Shown here: positions 48,781 to 56,627 of the stretch, piece by piece
Position numbering within the stretch: position 1 is the first letter of the stretch
Layout: the number at the start of each line of letters is the position of its first letter
Assembly: GCF_001559795.1 (NCBI RefSeq)
Contig: NZ_LOHY01000079.1
Span: forward strand, 1 to 64,000
Origin: Pseudostreptobacillus hongkongensis
Lineage (GTDB): Bacteria; Fusobacteriota; Fusobacteriia; Fusobacteriales; Leptotrichiaceae
DNA: 64,000 bases
Direction of reading: 5' to 3'
Translations under genes and position numbers: made by a program
The notes under the pieces: generated by a model
What the model was told of the DNA's origin: nothing
The model's database searches: none
The model's input: only the letters and a program-made list of their open reading frames with translations

Positions 48781-50448
48781 CTATTGTATGTCTTTTAATT
48801 TTAATCTTATTGTTTTTTTATTAATTAACTCTGGCGTATATATTATTTTATACAATTTATTATATTTTTTCAAGTTTAATTTAGAGCTCAAATTATATCC
48901 TAATACTTGTATTTCTTCACCGCCTATGTATATGCTTGCCTTAAAGTGACTATTGTCAACTCCAAATATTAATATGTTACTAAACTTAATATCACTATCA
49001 TAGAAATTTGGTTCATTATTTGAAAGACCAAATGGACCCAATTTACTAATTTCATTTATATTTTTGAAATTTAATGATTTAACTGATAACTTCATATCTA
49101 TTGTTATTTCATCTTCAAAGTTTGATTCAAAATTCAATGAATATAGGGCTGATTTAAGTTTATTTCTAATCTTTAATAAATTAGAATTTGATATTAAAAA
49201 ACCAGCTGCCAAATCATGTCCTCCAAAATTAATAAAATAATCTGAAAAATTACTTATTGCATTATATATATTAGCATTGTATAGGCTTCTACAAGATCCT
49301 TTACAATATTTACCAACTCTTGATACCATTATTACAGGAACTTTAAATTCAAGAGCAAGTCTTGAAGTTATAGATCCTAGTACTGCAAGATTTATATCAT
49401 TAATTTCATAATATATATATTTTATATTCTTATACTTTTTTCTAATATATCCAGATATATTATTAAAAAGTTGATTTTCATAAATTTTTCTTTCATTATT
49501 GTATTCATACATTTCATTAATTATGGTTCTATTTTCTACTTCTGATTCAGATTGTAGAAATTTTATTATTTTTATAGGGTCATCCAACTTACCTATAGCA
49601 TTAATTAAAGGTGCTATCCTATAACTTATATCATTAATAGTAATATACTCTGGATTTATTTTAAAATTCTCTATTATCATTTTAAAGGCTAATATTTTTG
49701 TTTTAGAAAAATTTTTTAACCCTCTTTTTATTAAAAATCTATTTTCATCCACACATTCCATAACATCTGCTATAGTTGCAAGAGATATTAACTCACAATA
49801 TTCATATATTTCACCCATAGGTTTTTTCAAAGTTAAGTAAAGAGCTTGTACTAGTTTAAATACAACTCCACTACCAGATAATTCTTTAAAAGGATATTCT
49901 TTAGATTTTTTAGGATTAATTTCTAAAATTTGCATATCAACATTATTATTATTAAAATGATGATCTGTTATAATCAAATCTATTCCTAAATTCATTATTT
50001 GCTTAATGTCTTCTACTTCTCCAAAAGAATTATCAACAGATATTATTAAATCTATATTATCCTTACTTAAATCTTCAAAAAAACTTTCAGGTAAAGAATA
50101 TTTAAAAATAGTCCTAGTTGGTATATATATGCTATTTTTAATATTAAGTTTATCAAATATTTTTGATAAATATACGGCACCTGATATACCATCTATATCA
50201 TAATCTCCAAATATCAATACATTTTTATCTGTATCTATATATTGAACTAATTTTTCAACTATTTTCCCCATATTATCTAATAAAAATGGATCATGTAACT
50301 GTTTATAACTAGAATTTAAAAATTTATTCGCATCTTCACTAGTATAAATTTTTCTATTTAAAAGTAAAGTTGTAATTAATTTATCTTTCTCAAAAAGTTT
50401 CATCTTATCATTTAAATATTCTTCATCATAAACCATACTTTTCCACAT
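48781..50448 (-). CDS. recJ: Single-stranded-DNA exonuclease RecJ
   Basis: RecJ degrades ssDNA 5' to 3' in recombination and repair. The DHH-family motifs are seen: LIFGDYDIDGISGAV near residue 78, SVDNSFGEV, LIITDHHFNN near 158, and NPKKS followed by SGSGVVFKLVQA. The C-terminal DHHA1 part has INFGGHDLAAGFLIS near 418. At 555 residues it is a complete short form. It lies between rbfA and tig. Confidence 0.93.
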   Translation of the reverse strand: MWKSMVYDEEYLNDKMKLFEKDKLITTLLLNRKIYTSEDANKFLNSSYKQLHDPFLLDNMGKIVEKLVQYIDTDKNVLIFGDYDIDGISGAVYLSKIFDKLNIKNSIYIPTRTIFKYSLPESFFEDLSKDNIDLIISVDNSFGEVEDIKQIMNLGIDLIITDHHFNNNNVDMQILEINPKKSKEYPFKELSGSGVVFKLVQALYLTLKKPMGEIYEYCELISLATIADVMECVDENRFLIKRGLKNFSKTKILAFKMIIENFKINPEYITINDISYRIAPLINAIGKLDDPIKIIKFLQSESEVENRTIINEMYEYNNERKIYENQLFNNISGYIRKKYKNIKYIYYEINDINLAVLGSITSRLALEFKVPVIMVSRVGKYCKGSCRSLYNANIYNAISNFSDYFINFGGHDLAAGFLISNSNLLKIRNKLKSALYSLNFESNFEDEITIDMKLSVKSLNFKNINEISKLGPFGLSNNEPNFYDSDIKFSNILIFGVDNSHFKASIYIGGEEIQVLGYNLSSKLNLKKYNKLYKIIYTPELINKKTIRLKLKDIQ

Positions 50449-50452
50449 GATA

Positions 50453-50821
50453 TTACTCCTCTGTTATATTTTTAGGAGCTGCATCTCTTAGTAATTTAGA
50501 TATTTTAACACTATATTCAATAGTATCATCTAAATGTACTCTTAATTCTGGAGTAAATCTTATTTCAAGATTTTCTCCAACTTTTTTTCTAAAGAAACCT
50601 TTTAGTTTATTTAAGTCTTCTAGCATTTTTTCTTTATTTATATTTTCTTTATAATCTAATATTGAAAATATGATATCAGCATAACGTCCATCTGGCGATA
50701 AATTAACATTTTTAACTGTTACAAGATTTTTAACTTTCTCATTTTTAACATCAAGTAATATAGCCGTACCTATAATTCTTGATATTTCTTTTTCAAGACC
50801 TCTTCTTCTTCTCTCGTTCAT
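50453..50821 (-). CDS. rbfA: Ribosome-binding factor A
   Basis: RbfA helps mature the 30S subunit. The 122-residue KH-like protein starts RRRGLEKEISRIIGTAI and carries VNLSPDGRYADIIFS and the end ELRVHLDDTIEYSVKI, all standard for the family. It lies between infB and recJ within 10 bases of each. Confidence 0.95.
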   Translation of the reverse strand: MNERRRRGLEKEISRIIGTAILLDVKNEKVKNLVTVKNVNLSPDGRYADIIFSILDYKENINKEKMLEDLNKLKGFFRKKVGENLEIRFTPELRVHLDDTIEYSVKISKLLRDAAPKNITEE

Positions 50822-50830
50822 ATCCCTCTC

Positions 50831-53470
50831 CTATTTAACCTGTTCAACAGTATATGCTTCAACTATATCTCCAACTTTTATATCATTAAAGTCTTTAATT
50901 CCTATTCCACAATCTTGTCCTAGATTAACTTCCTTAACATCATCTTTATATCTCTTAAGAGAAGTTATTTCTCCTTCATAAACTATAATTCCTTCACGTA
51001 ATAATCTTACTCTAGAATTTCTATTTATCTTACCATCTACAACTAAAGATCCTGCTATCATACCAACATTAGAAACTTTAAATACTTGTACAACTTCTAA
51101 TCTACCATTGTATATTTCTTTAAATTCAGGATCAAGCATACCTTTTATAGCTTTTTCTAAATCTTCTGTAACATGATATATTACATTATAGTTTCTAATT
51201 TCTACTCCTGTTTTTTCTGATTCAGATCTTGCTGAATTTGTTGGTCTTACATTAAATGCAATAATTATAGCATTAGATGCTGCTGCAAGCATAACGTCTC
51301 CTTCAGTGACAGCTCCAGCACTTGATTGAATTATATTTATATTAACTTTATCTGTTGATAGTTTATTAATAGATTCTCTTAAAGCCTCAGCACTACCCTT
51401 AGAATCTGCTCTAATTATACATTTTAACTCTTTTAATTGTTGATCTTCTAATTCCTTAGATAAACTTTCAAGTGAAATATGTTTTTTCTTATTAATTTCA
51501 TCTTTTTGTTTATTTTTATAATCTTCAACTATCTTTTTAGCTTGTTTATCGTTGTTTACACAATAGAATATTGATCCAGCTTCTGGTATTTCACTAAATC
51601 CAGTAATTTCAACTGGTTGTGAAGGTCCTGCTTTAACAATCTTATTTCCTCTATCATCAACCATACTACGAACTCTACCATATGAAGATCCTGAAACAAA
51701 TATATCTCCTATTTTAAGTTCTCCTTCTTGAATTAAAATATCAGCAACTGGTCCCATTTGTAAATCAAGTCTAGATTCTACAACTACAGCTTTCGCACGT
51801 TTTTTAGGATTTGCCTTTAATTCCATTATTTCAGAAGTTAATAAAATAGTTTCAAGTAAATTATCAAGATTTAATTTTTGTTTAGCTGAAATTTCAACCA
51901 TTTCAGTATTTCCTCCCCATTCAGGAGATATTAAACCATATTCTAATAATTCTTGTTTAACTTTCATAGGGTTTGCACCTGGTTTATCTATTTTGTTTAT
52001 TGCAACAATTATAGGTACATTTGCTTCTTTTGCATGTGATATAGCTTCTACAGTTTGTGGTTTAACTCCATCATCTGCTGCAACTATTAATATAGAAATA
52101 TCTGTAATATTTGCCCCTCTTACACGCATTTCAGTAAATGCTTCGTGACCTGGTGTATCAACGAATGTTATTTTTTGTCCATTCCATTCTACTTGATATG
52201 CCCCTATTTTTTGAGTTATACCTCCAGCTTCACCTTCAATAACATTAGTGTGACGAAGTGCATCAAGAAGTGATGTTTTACCATGATCTACATGTCCCAT
52301 TATAGTTATAACAGGAGCTCTTAACTCTAAGTCATCTTCTTTATCTTCTATTTCAAGATTATATTCTTCTCCATAAGATAATTCTACTACTTCTTCTTTT
52401 TCAACTATTACGTTATACTCTAGTGCAACTTCTTCAGCTTCTTCTATAGTTAAAATTGCATTAGCTGTTAAAATCTTACCTTCCATAAAGAACTTTTTAA
52501 TTATATCTGATGTATTTATTCCTAATTTTTCAGCTAAGTCTTTAATAGATATTTCTTGTGGAAGTACTACCATTCCAACTCCACCAACTTCATCACGAAT
52601 TACTTCAGATTTAATTACTTTTTCTTTTTTCTTAACTTTTTTCTTATCTTCTTTTCTAAAGTCTTGTCTAAGTTCTTTTAATTTTCTTTCTTCTTCTTTA
52701 GCTTTTCTTTCATTTTCATATTTTTTCTTATCAAATTTTGATTTACCTTTACCATTAGTCTTACCTTTTACTTCTGATTCCATTGTAGGTATTTCAAGAT
52801 TTGCTTCTTTATTTTCTTTTACAAAAGGTTTTCTTCTATCGTCATTACCGAATTTTTTATCTTTATTAAATGGTTTTCTTTCAAAGTTACCTTTATCATC
52901 TCTATTATCTTTATTAAACGGTTTTCTTTCAAAATTACCTTTATTATCCTTATTAAACGGTTTTCTTTCAAAATTTGAACCTTCTGAATTTTCTCTATTA
53001 AATGGTTTTCTTTCGAAATTACCTCTTTCTCTTCTTTCCCCTCTATCTTGGTTATTTTTAAAATCCCCATTATTTCTAAAGTTATTTTTTCTTTCACCAA
53101 AGTTATTATGACTTCTATCTGAATTATTTTCTCTGTTTTCTTTATTAAATTTATTATTTTTATCAAAAGATCTCTTAGCATTATTATTGTTATTATGTTT
53201 AGACTTATTATTAAAAGTCATTTTCTCACTAATTACCTCTTCATTTTTATCATTTTGTTTAGAAACTACAGAGTTATTTTTATTAACTTCAACTTTTTTT
53301 TCTTCAGTTACTTTTGGTCTTTTTTCTTCGTTAATTCTTCTTTTAATATCTCCAATTTCATCATCAGATAAAGTAGATTGAACTTTTTTATCATATCCAT
53401 ATGTCTTTATTTTCTCTATAAATTCCTTTGACGTTAGTTCTAATGTTTTAGCAAATTCATATACTCTCAT
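50831..53470 (-). CDS. infB: Translation initiation factor IF-2
   Basis: IF-2 brings initiator tRNA to the ribosome. The 879-residue protein has an N-terminal IF2_N domain (MRVYEFAKTLELTSKEF), then a long charged linker with repeats of the phrase NFERKPFNKDN. A second IF2_N domain lies near residue 300. The GTPase has GHVDHGKTSLLDAL near 390, DTPGHEAFTEMR and NKIDKPGA, and domains II-IV complete the C-terminus. It overlaps the YlxR gene by four bases. Confidence 0.97.
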   Translation of the reverse strand: MRVYEFAKTLELTSKEFIEKIKTYGYDKKVQSTLSDDEIGDIKRRINEEKRPKVTEEKKVEVNKNNSVVSKQNDKNEEVISEKMTFNNKSKHNNNNNAKRSFDKNNKFNKENRENNSDRSHNNFGERKNNFRNNGDFKNNQDRGERRERGNFERKPFNRENSEGSNFERKPFNKDNKGNFERKPFNKDNRDDKGNFERKPFNKDKKFGNDDRRKPFVKENKEANLEIPTMESEVKGKTNGKGKSKFDKKKYENERKAKEEERKLKELRQDFRKEDKKKVKKKEKVIKSEVIRDEVGGVGMVVLPQEISIKDLAEKLGINTSDIIKKFFMEGKILTANAILTIEEAEEVALEYNVIVEKEEVVELSYGEEYNLEIEDKEDDLELRAPVITIMGHVDHGKTSLLDALRHTNVIEGEAGGITQKIGAYQVEWNGQKITFVDTPGHEAFTEMRVRGANITDISILIVAADDGVKPQTVEAISHAKEANVPIIVAINKIDKPGANPMKVKQELLEYGLISPEWGGNTEMVEISAKQKLNLDNLLETILLTSEIMELKANPKKRAKAVVVESRLDLQMGPVADILIQEGELKIGDIFVSGSSYGRVRSMVDDRGNKIVKAGPSQPVEITGFSEIPEAGSIFYCVNNDKQAKKIVEDYKNKQKDEINKKKHISLESLSKELEDQQLKELKCIIRADSKGSAEALRESINKLSTDKVNINIIQSSAGAVTEGDVMLAAASNAIIIAFNVRPTNSARSESEKTGVEIRNYNVIYHVTEDLEKAIKGMLDPEFKEIYNGRLEVVQVFKVSNVGMIAGSLVVDGKINRNSRVRLLREGIIVYEGEITSLKRYKDDVKEVNLGQDCGIGIKDFNDIKVGDIVEAYTVEQVK
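52827..53030 (-). repeat. Tandem decapeptide-like repeats in the IF-2 linker
   Basis: The linker codes at least four near copies of FERKPFN(K/R)(D/E)N plus a diverged RRKPFV, with spacing of 36-48 bases. At DNA level the plus strand shows repeated GGTTTTCTTTC(A/G)AA. They are in frame, so length changes keep IF-2 intact. This is a flexible basic linker, not a domain. Confidence 0.8.
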
Positions 53471-54063
53471 TTCTCCACCTCCAGTTTATTTAAAATTCCA
53501 TTTACTACTTTTTTAGTTGTTATTCCTATTGTCTTTACCTCACTTAAAAATATCTTTTTCAAAGAATATTGTTTTTCTATAAATATTACTTTTACTTCTG
53601 CAGCCTTAGCTACTTTTTTCATTCTATTTATTTGTTTAGAATTTACATCACTTGGAATTATTAATAGTTTAACTCTATTATTCTTAACGGCCTCAATATT
53701 CTCATCTACTCCATAAATTAAATATTCTGAGTTTTTAAGACTTTCTAATATATTTAAAACTATTTCATCATTACTTTTCTTAAAACTAGTTTTTTTAATG
53801 TATTCCAATGCTTTATTTGCACTTTCTAAATTAATCTTATACTTATTAAATAATTTTTGAAAAACATCCAAATCATTTTTAATATATATACCTCTATGTT
53901 GAATTTTTTGTTCTTTATCAAAAACATATTCCCCATTAGGCATTTCAACAAATCTTAAAAGATTTTCCTTTTTATCATTAGCTCTTGTAATTACACAAGT
54001 TCTAATAATTAAATCATTCTTGTTCTTCTCTCTTTTCTTCTTCTCCATCATTTTCTTCACCAT
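53467..54063 (-). CDS. YlxR (DUF448) - ribosomal L7Ae fusion
   Basis: The N-terminal part (about residues 18-95, RTCVITRANDKKENLLRFV and QHRGIYIKND) is the YlxR/DUF448 RNA-binding domain. The C-terminal part (about 100-195, EYLIYGVDENIEAVKNNRVKLLIIPSD) is an L7Ae/L30e-like RNA-binding domain. In Firmicutes these are the two separate genes ylxR and ylxQ at the same place between nusA and infB. The start overlaps nusA by 50 bases; ATG 54051, with GGTGA upstream, may be the true start. Confidence 0.88.
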   Translation of the reverse strand: MVKKMMEKKKREKNKNDLIIRTCVITRANDKKENLLRFVEMPNGEYVFDKEQKIQHRGIYIKNDLDVFQKLFNKYKINLESANKALEYIKKTSFKKSNDEIVLNILESLKNSEYLIYGVDENIEAVKNNRVKLLIIPSDVNSKQINRMKKVAKAAEVKVIFIEKQYSLKKIFLSEVKTIGITTKKVVNGILNKLEVEK

Positions 54064-55111
54064 ACGCTTCTAAGTTTACTCTTAATTTACATAACTTTCC
54101 AGCTAGTTTTGTATTAACCCCTTTTTTACCTATAGCAAGAGTTAATTGACTAGGTTCAACTTCAACTTTAGCAATTATCTCCTCGTTATTTCTAACTATT
54201 TCTATAGATACAAGTTCTGCAGGTGATAAGGCATTTTTAACAAAAAGACGAAGATCTGGATTCCACTCAATTAACTCTACTTTTTCACCTTTTAACTCAT
54301 TTAAAATAGCATTTATTCTTACCCCATCTCTACCTATACATGATCCTATTAAGTCCACATTTGGATCTTCAGTATAAATAGCTACTTTAGTTTTTACACC
54401 AGCTTCTCTAGCTACATTTTTTATTTCTATTAATCCTGATTGTATTTCAGGTATTTCTCTTTCTAATAATTTAGATACTAATCTATCATCTGTTCTTGTT
54501 AAATCAACTTTAGGGAATTTCCCTGTTAAATTTACACTTCTAATATATCCAACAAATCTATCTCCAACTTCAAAATTATCAACTTCTGTTAATTCTTTTT
54601 TTAGTATAGTAAGATCTAGACCATTCATATCTAAATATAGATTTCCATTTGGTTCTATTCTTTTAACAGTTAAATTAACAAGTTTACCTTCAACTTGACT
54701 TAACTTATTATTAATAGCTTCTTTTTCTTTTTCTCTAACATATTGAACTATTATAGACTTTGTTCTTTGAATAGCATTTCTTCTGAATTCATCAGCATTT
54801 AATTCTATTCTTATTACATCTCCTACTTTAATTCTTTTCTTGTATTCTTTTGCCTTACTTAAAGGAATTTCTATAGTTGGATCATAGAATTTAACCATAT
54901 CTTCTATTATATTCTTTTCTGCAAACATTTTAACATCTCCTGTTACCATGTCTATGTCTACACTAATATTTTCTTGATCGTTAAAATCTTTCTTGTATGC
55001 TGCAAGTAATCCTGATTTTAATCTTTCAATTAATTCTAATCTATCTATTCCTTTTTCTTTTTCTAATTCTTCTAATGCATCTAAAAACGTTGCTTTATCT
55101 TTAGATTTCAT
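54014..55111 (-). CDS. nusA: Transcription elongation factor NusA
   Basis: NusA modulates pausing, termination and antitermination. The 365 residues comprise an N-terminal RNA polymerase-binding domain (1-130), S1 (about 130-200), and KH domains with GSCIGRDGVRINAIL and LAIGKKGVNTKLAGKL. ATG 55111 follows the rimP stop by one base with GGAG upstream; the ATG at 55132 in the same frame lies within rimP and is rejected. No extra C-terminal acidic repeats are present, only a short Glu-rich tail. Confidence 0.96.
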   Translation of the reverse strand: MKSKDKATFLDALEELEKEKGIDRLELIERLKSGLLAAYKKDFNDQENISVDIDMVTGDVKMFAEKNIIEDMVKFYDPTIEIPLSKAKEYKKRIKVGDVIRIELNADEFRRNAIQRTKSIIVQYVREKEKEAINNKLSQVEGKLVNLTVKRIEPNGNLYLDMNGLDLTILKKELTEVDNFEVGDRFVGYIRSVNLTGKFPKVDLTRTDDRLVSKLLEREIPEIQSGLIEIKNVAREAGVKTKVAIYTEDPNVDLIGSCIGRDGVRINAILNELKGEKVELIEWNPDLRLFVKNALSPAELVSIEIVRNNEEIIAKVEVEPSQLTLAIGKKGVNTKLAGKLCKLRVNLEAYGEENDGEEEKREEQE

Positions 55112-55112
55112 C

Positions 55113-55601
55113 CTATTCCACTCCCTCTCCAAATGATTTATCAGATAAGTTAAATATTAATTTCGCACTCTTAATTTTTTCAACCGGTATTTCTATAATT
55201 TTTTCAATAACTTTGTCATTTAAGTATACAGTACCATCTTTAAAATCTTCTAATATTCCTTCAAAACTTTTAGTATTTTCAATATTATTTCTAGTTTTAA
55301 CAGAAATTTTACGACCTTTGAATCTTATAAAGTCTCTTTCTCTTTTTAATTTTCTTTCAAGTCCTGGAGTTGATACTTCTAAATAGAATTTATCATCAAT
55401 TAAACTATCTACAACACTGTCAATATTAGTACTTAAAAGTACACAATCATCTAAAGTTGTCGTTCTATTTAAATGTTCTACATATATTCTTAAAAAATTA
55501 TAACCACCTTCTCTGACATATTCAATATCAGCTAATTCTAACTCCAATTCATCTAAATAAGTTTGAATTTTTTCTTCAATTAAAAGTAATTTATCTTCCA
55601 T
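55113..55601 (-). CDS. rimP: Ribosome maturation factor RimP
   Basis: RimP assists 30S assembly. The 162-residue protein shows the family pattern ELELADIEYVREGGYNFLRIY (residues 16-36), DDCVLLSTNIDSVVD and the key STPGLERKLKRERDFIRF near 85. It is the first gene of the rimP-nusA-infB-lon unit, with AAGGGGAG before ATG. Confidence 0.94.
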   Translation of the reverse strand: MEDKLLLIEEKIQTYLDELELELADIEYVREGGYNFLRIYVEHLNRTTTLDDCVLLSTNIDSVVDSLIDDKFYLEVSTPGLERKLKRERDFIRFKGRKISVKTRNNIENTKSFEGILEDFKDGTVYLNDKVIEKIIEIPVEKIKSAKLIFNLSDKSFGEGVE

Positions 55602-55625
55602 TTTCTCCCCTTATCTATTAAATTT

Positions 55626-55650
55626 AAAGAGTGGGAACCTCCCACTCTTT
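55626..55650 (-). promoter_or_regulatory. Leader hairpin of the rimP-nusA operon
   Basis: A perfect 11-bp stem AAAGAGTGGGA with TCCCACTCTTT and a three-base loop lies between promoter and rimP. With the predicted start near 55656 it would form the very 5' end of the transcript. The T run after it is poor, so mRNA stabilisation or regulated attenuation by NusA are both possible; neither is shown. Confidence 0.55.
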
Positions 55651-55662
55651 ACCTGTATATTA

Positions 55663-55691
55663 ATTTTAACATATTTAACAATATTTTACAA
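55663..55691 (-). promoter_or_regulatory. Promoter of the rimP-lon operon
   Basis: TTGTAA (55691-55686), 17 bases, and TAAAAT (55668-55663) with TGT before it (extended -10), on the minus strand. Confidence 0.65.
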
Positions 55692-55758
55692 GCAATATTA
55701 AGAAAAAATACTATATATTGTTTAATGTATATATTTAAATAACTATTTTTTTCAAACA

Positions 55759-55854
55759 AAAAGACCTCAATCGAGGTCTTTTATATCGTTCTAGTATTTA
55801 TTTTAATCTAATTACCATGCGTAGACTATCAACATTTTTAAAAATGGCTATTTT
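55759..55854 (-). ncRNA. Candidate small RNA upstream of the rimP operon
   Basis: The stretch 55692-56015 holds no long gene. On the minus strand an extended -10, TGTTATAAT (hexamer at 55866-55861), is followed by about 95 bases and a strong terminator: stem AAAAGACCTC/GAGGTCTTTT (55759-55782), loop four bases, then TTTTTG. A further small inverted repeat CATTTTTAAAAATG lies in the middle. A six-codon ORF (MVIRLK) is also present. The -35 is weak. It may equally be only a boundary terminator. Confidence 0.4.
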
Positions 55855-55959
55855 ATATACATTATAACAAATTCAAGTATCTTCTTTGTAACTTATTACA
55901 AAATAAATTCTTTAAATTTTCAATAGTTATTAATTAAAAATTATTTTCAAAAAAAGTTC

Positions 55960-55988
55960 TTGCATTTTTTAAATATATATGGTATACT
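55960..55988 (+). promoter_or_regulatory. Promoter of the plus-strand microprotein genes
   Basis: TTGCAT (55960-55965), 17 bases, TATACT (55983-55988), followed by AGGAGG and the ATG at 56016. Confidence 0.6.
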
Positions 55989-56015
55989 ATATATGTAGAA
56001 AGGAGGAATGTTATA

Positions 56016-56117
56016 ATGGATAAGAAAACCCAAAAAGAAAAAGAAACTTTAAAGGAATTTGAACTTGAAATACAAATATTCACATTAAAGTTTCGCATAA
56101 AAAAAGTTTTCAAATAA
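56016..56117 (+). CDS. 33-residue charged microprotein
   Basis: ATG 56016 has a perfect AGGAGG nine bases upstream and a good promoter before it, so translation is likely. The product is Lys/Glu rich in its first half and has an amphipathic second half (EIQIFTLKFRIKKVF) that could lie on a membrane. No family recognised. It opens the plus-strand accessory region. Confidence 0.55.
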   Translation: MDKKTQKEKETLKEFELEIQIFTLKFRIKKVFK

Positions 56118-56121
56118 GGTT

Positions 56122-56136
56122 AGGTGCGACGCACCT
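56122..56136 (+). other. GC-rich palindrome after the microprotein gene
   Basis: AGGTGC-GAC-GCACCT, a 6-bp stem in a region that is otherwise extremely AT-rich, with outer AAGG/CCTT that can extend it. No T run follows. It could be a weak terminator or a protein-binding site. Confidence 0.45.
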
Positions 56137-56165
56137 TCCTTAAATCCATTATAGCATAATAAATT

Positions 56166-56291
56166 ATGAAAATCAAAATAAGAAAAAAATTTAAAAACAA
56201 TAAAGAAAAAATTGTTGAAAAATATTATCCGATAGAATTTATAATTTTAGGAATAATATTATTAATTTGTTTAAAAATATATTTATTTTAA
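56166..56291 (+). CDS. 41-residue membrane microprotein
   Basis: The frame from ATG 56166 gives a strongly basic start (KIKIRKKFKNNKEK) and a C-terminal hydrophobic segment FIILGIILLICLKIYLF, that is, a tail-anchored helix. There is no clear ribosome binding site, so support is moderate. It ends nine bases before the 60-residue gene, whose AAGGAG follows immediately. Confidence 0.4.
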   Translation: MKIKIRKKFKNNKEKIVEKYYPIEFIILGIILLICLKIYLF

Positions 56292-56300
56292 GGAGAAACA

Positions 56301-56483
56301 ATGGCAGTCACAGAAGCACAAAAAAGAGCGCAAAAAAAATATGATGCTAAAAATAGAGAAAAAGTAAATCTACAAATTGCTTTTAGAAGTGCAAAAAGTT
56401 TTGTAAAAAAAAGTGAAGATTTAGATAAATTAGAAGATTTAAAATCTATGATTGAAGAAAAAATAAAAATTTTGAAAAAATAA
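56301..56483 (+). CDS. Small phage-type protein with AQKRAQKKYDAKN start
   Basis: The 60-residue basic protein has AAGGAG upstream. Its start VTEAQKRAQKKYDAKNREKV resembles small phage and integrative-element proteins whose N-terminus is similar, some of them ribbon-helix-helix type. The remaining part, SFVKKSEDLDKLEDLKSMI, is a helix pair. DNA binding is possible but not demonstrated. Confidence 0.65.
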   Translation: MAVTEAQKRAQKKYDAKNREKVNLQIAFRSAKSFVKKSEDLDKLEDLKSMIEEKIKILKK

Positions 56484-56495
56484 TTCAAAAAACAC

Positions 56496-56524
56496 TTGAC
56501 TTTTAATATCGTATACGGTATAAT
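56496..56524 (+). promoter_or_regulatory. Promoter with an internal operator-like palindrome
   Basis: TTGACT (56496-56501), 17 bases, TATAAT (56519-56524). The spacer contains the 8-bp palindrome CGTATACG (56510-56517), imperfectly extended outward. A repressor bound there would block RNA polymerase. It drives the 211-residue acidic gene. Confidence 0.65.
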
Positions 56525-56627
56525 ATCAATGTAATAAGAAATATATGAAAGAGAGTTGAATGTACTAATAAAATTAGGGGTTAATTGAGAAAATAAAACA
56601 AAACATGACAATCAAAGGAGCACACAC

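Noticed and set aside
52827-53030. Regular repeats that might suggest a CRISPR array
   Set aside because: They lie in frame inside infB, code similar peptides, are not identical, and have no unique spacers of constant size.
52819-53181. A 120-codon open frame overlapping the IF-2 linker
   Set aside because: It is a shadow frame caused by the repeated, low-complexity codons of infB. It has no ribosome binding site and its composition mirrors the repeats.
55112-55132. NusA start at 55132
   Set aside because: It lies inside rimP and lacks a ribosome binding site. ATG 55111 directly after the rimP stop fits the family start.
55740-56000. Prophage attachment site at the terminator near 55760-55782
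   Set aside because: The other end of the element is outside the window, so no direct repeat can be tested. No integrase or tRNA end is present here.
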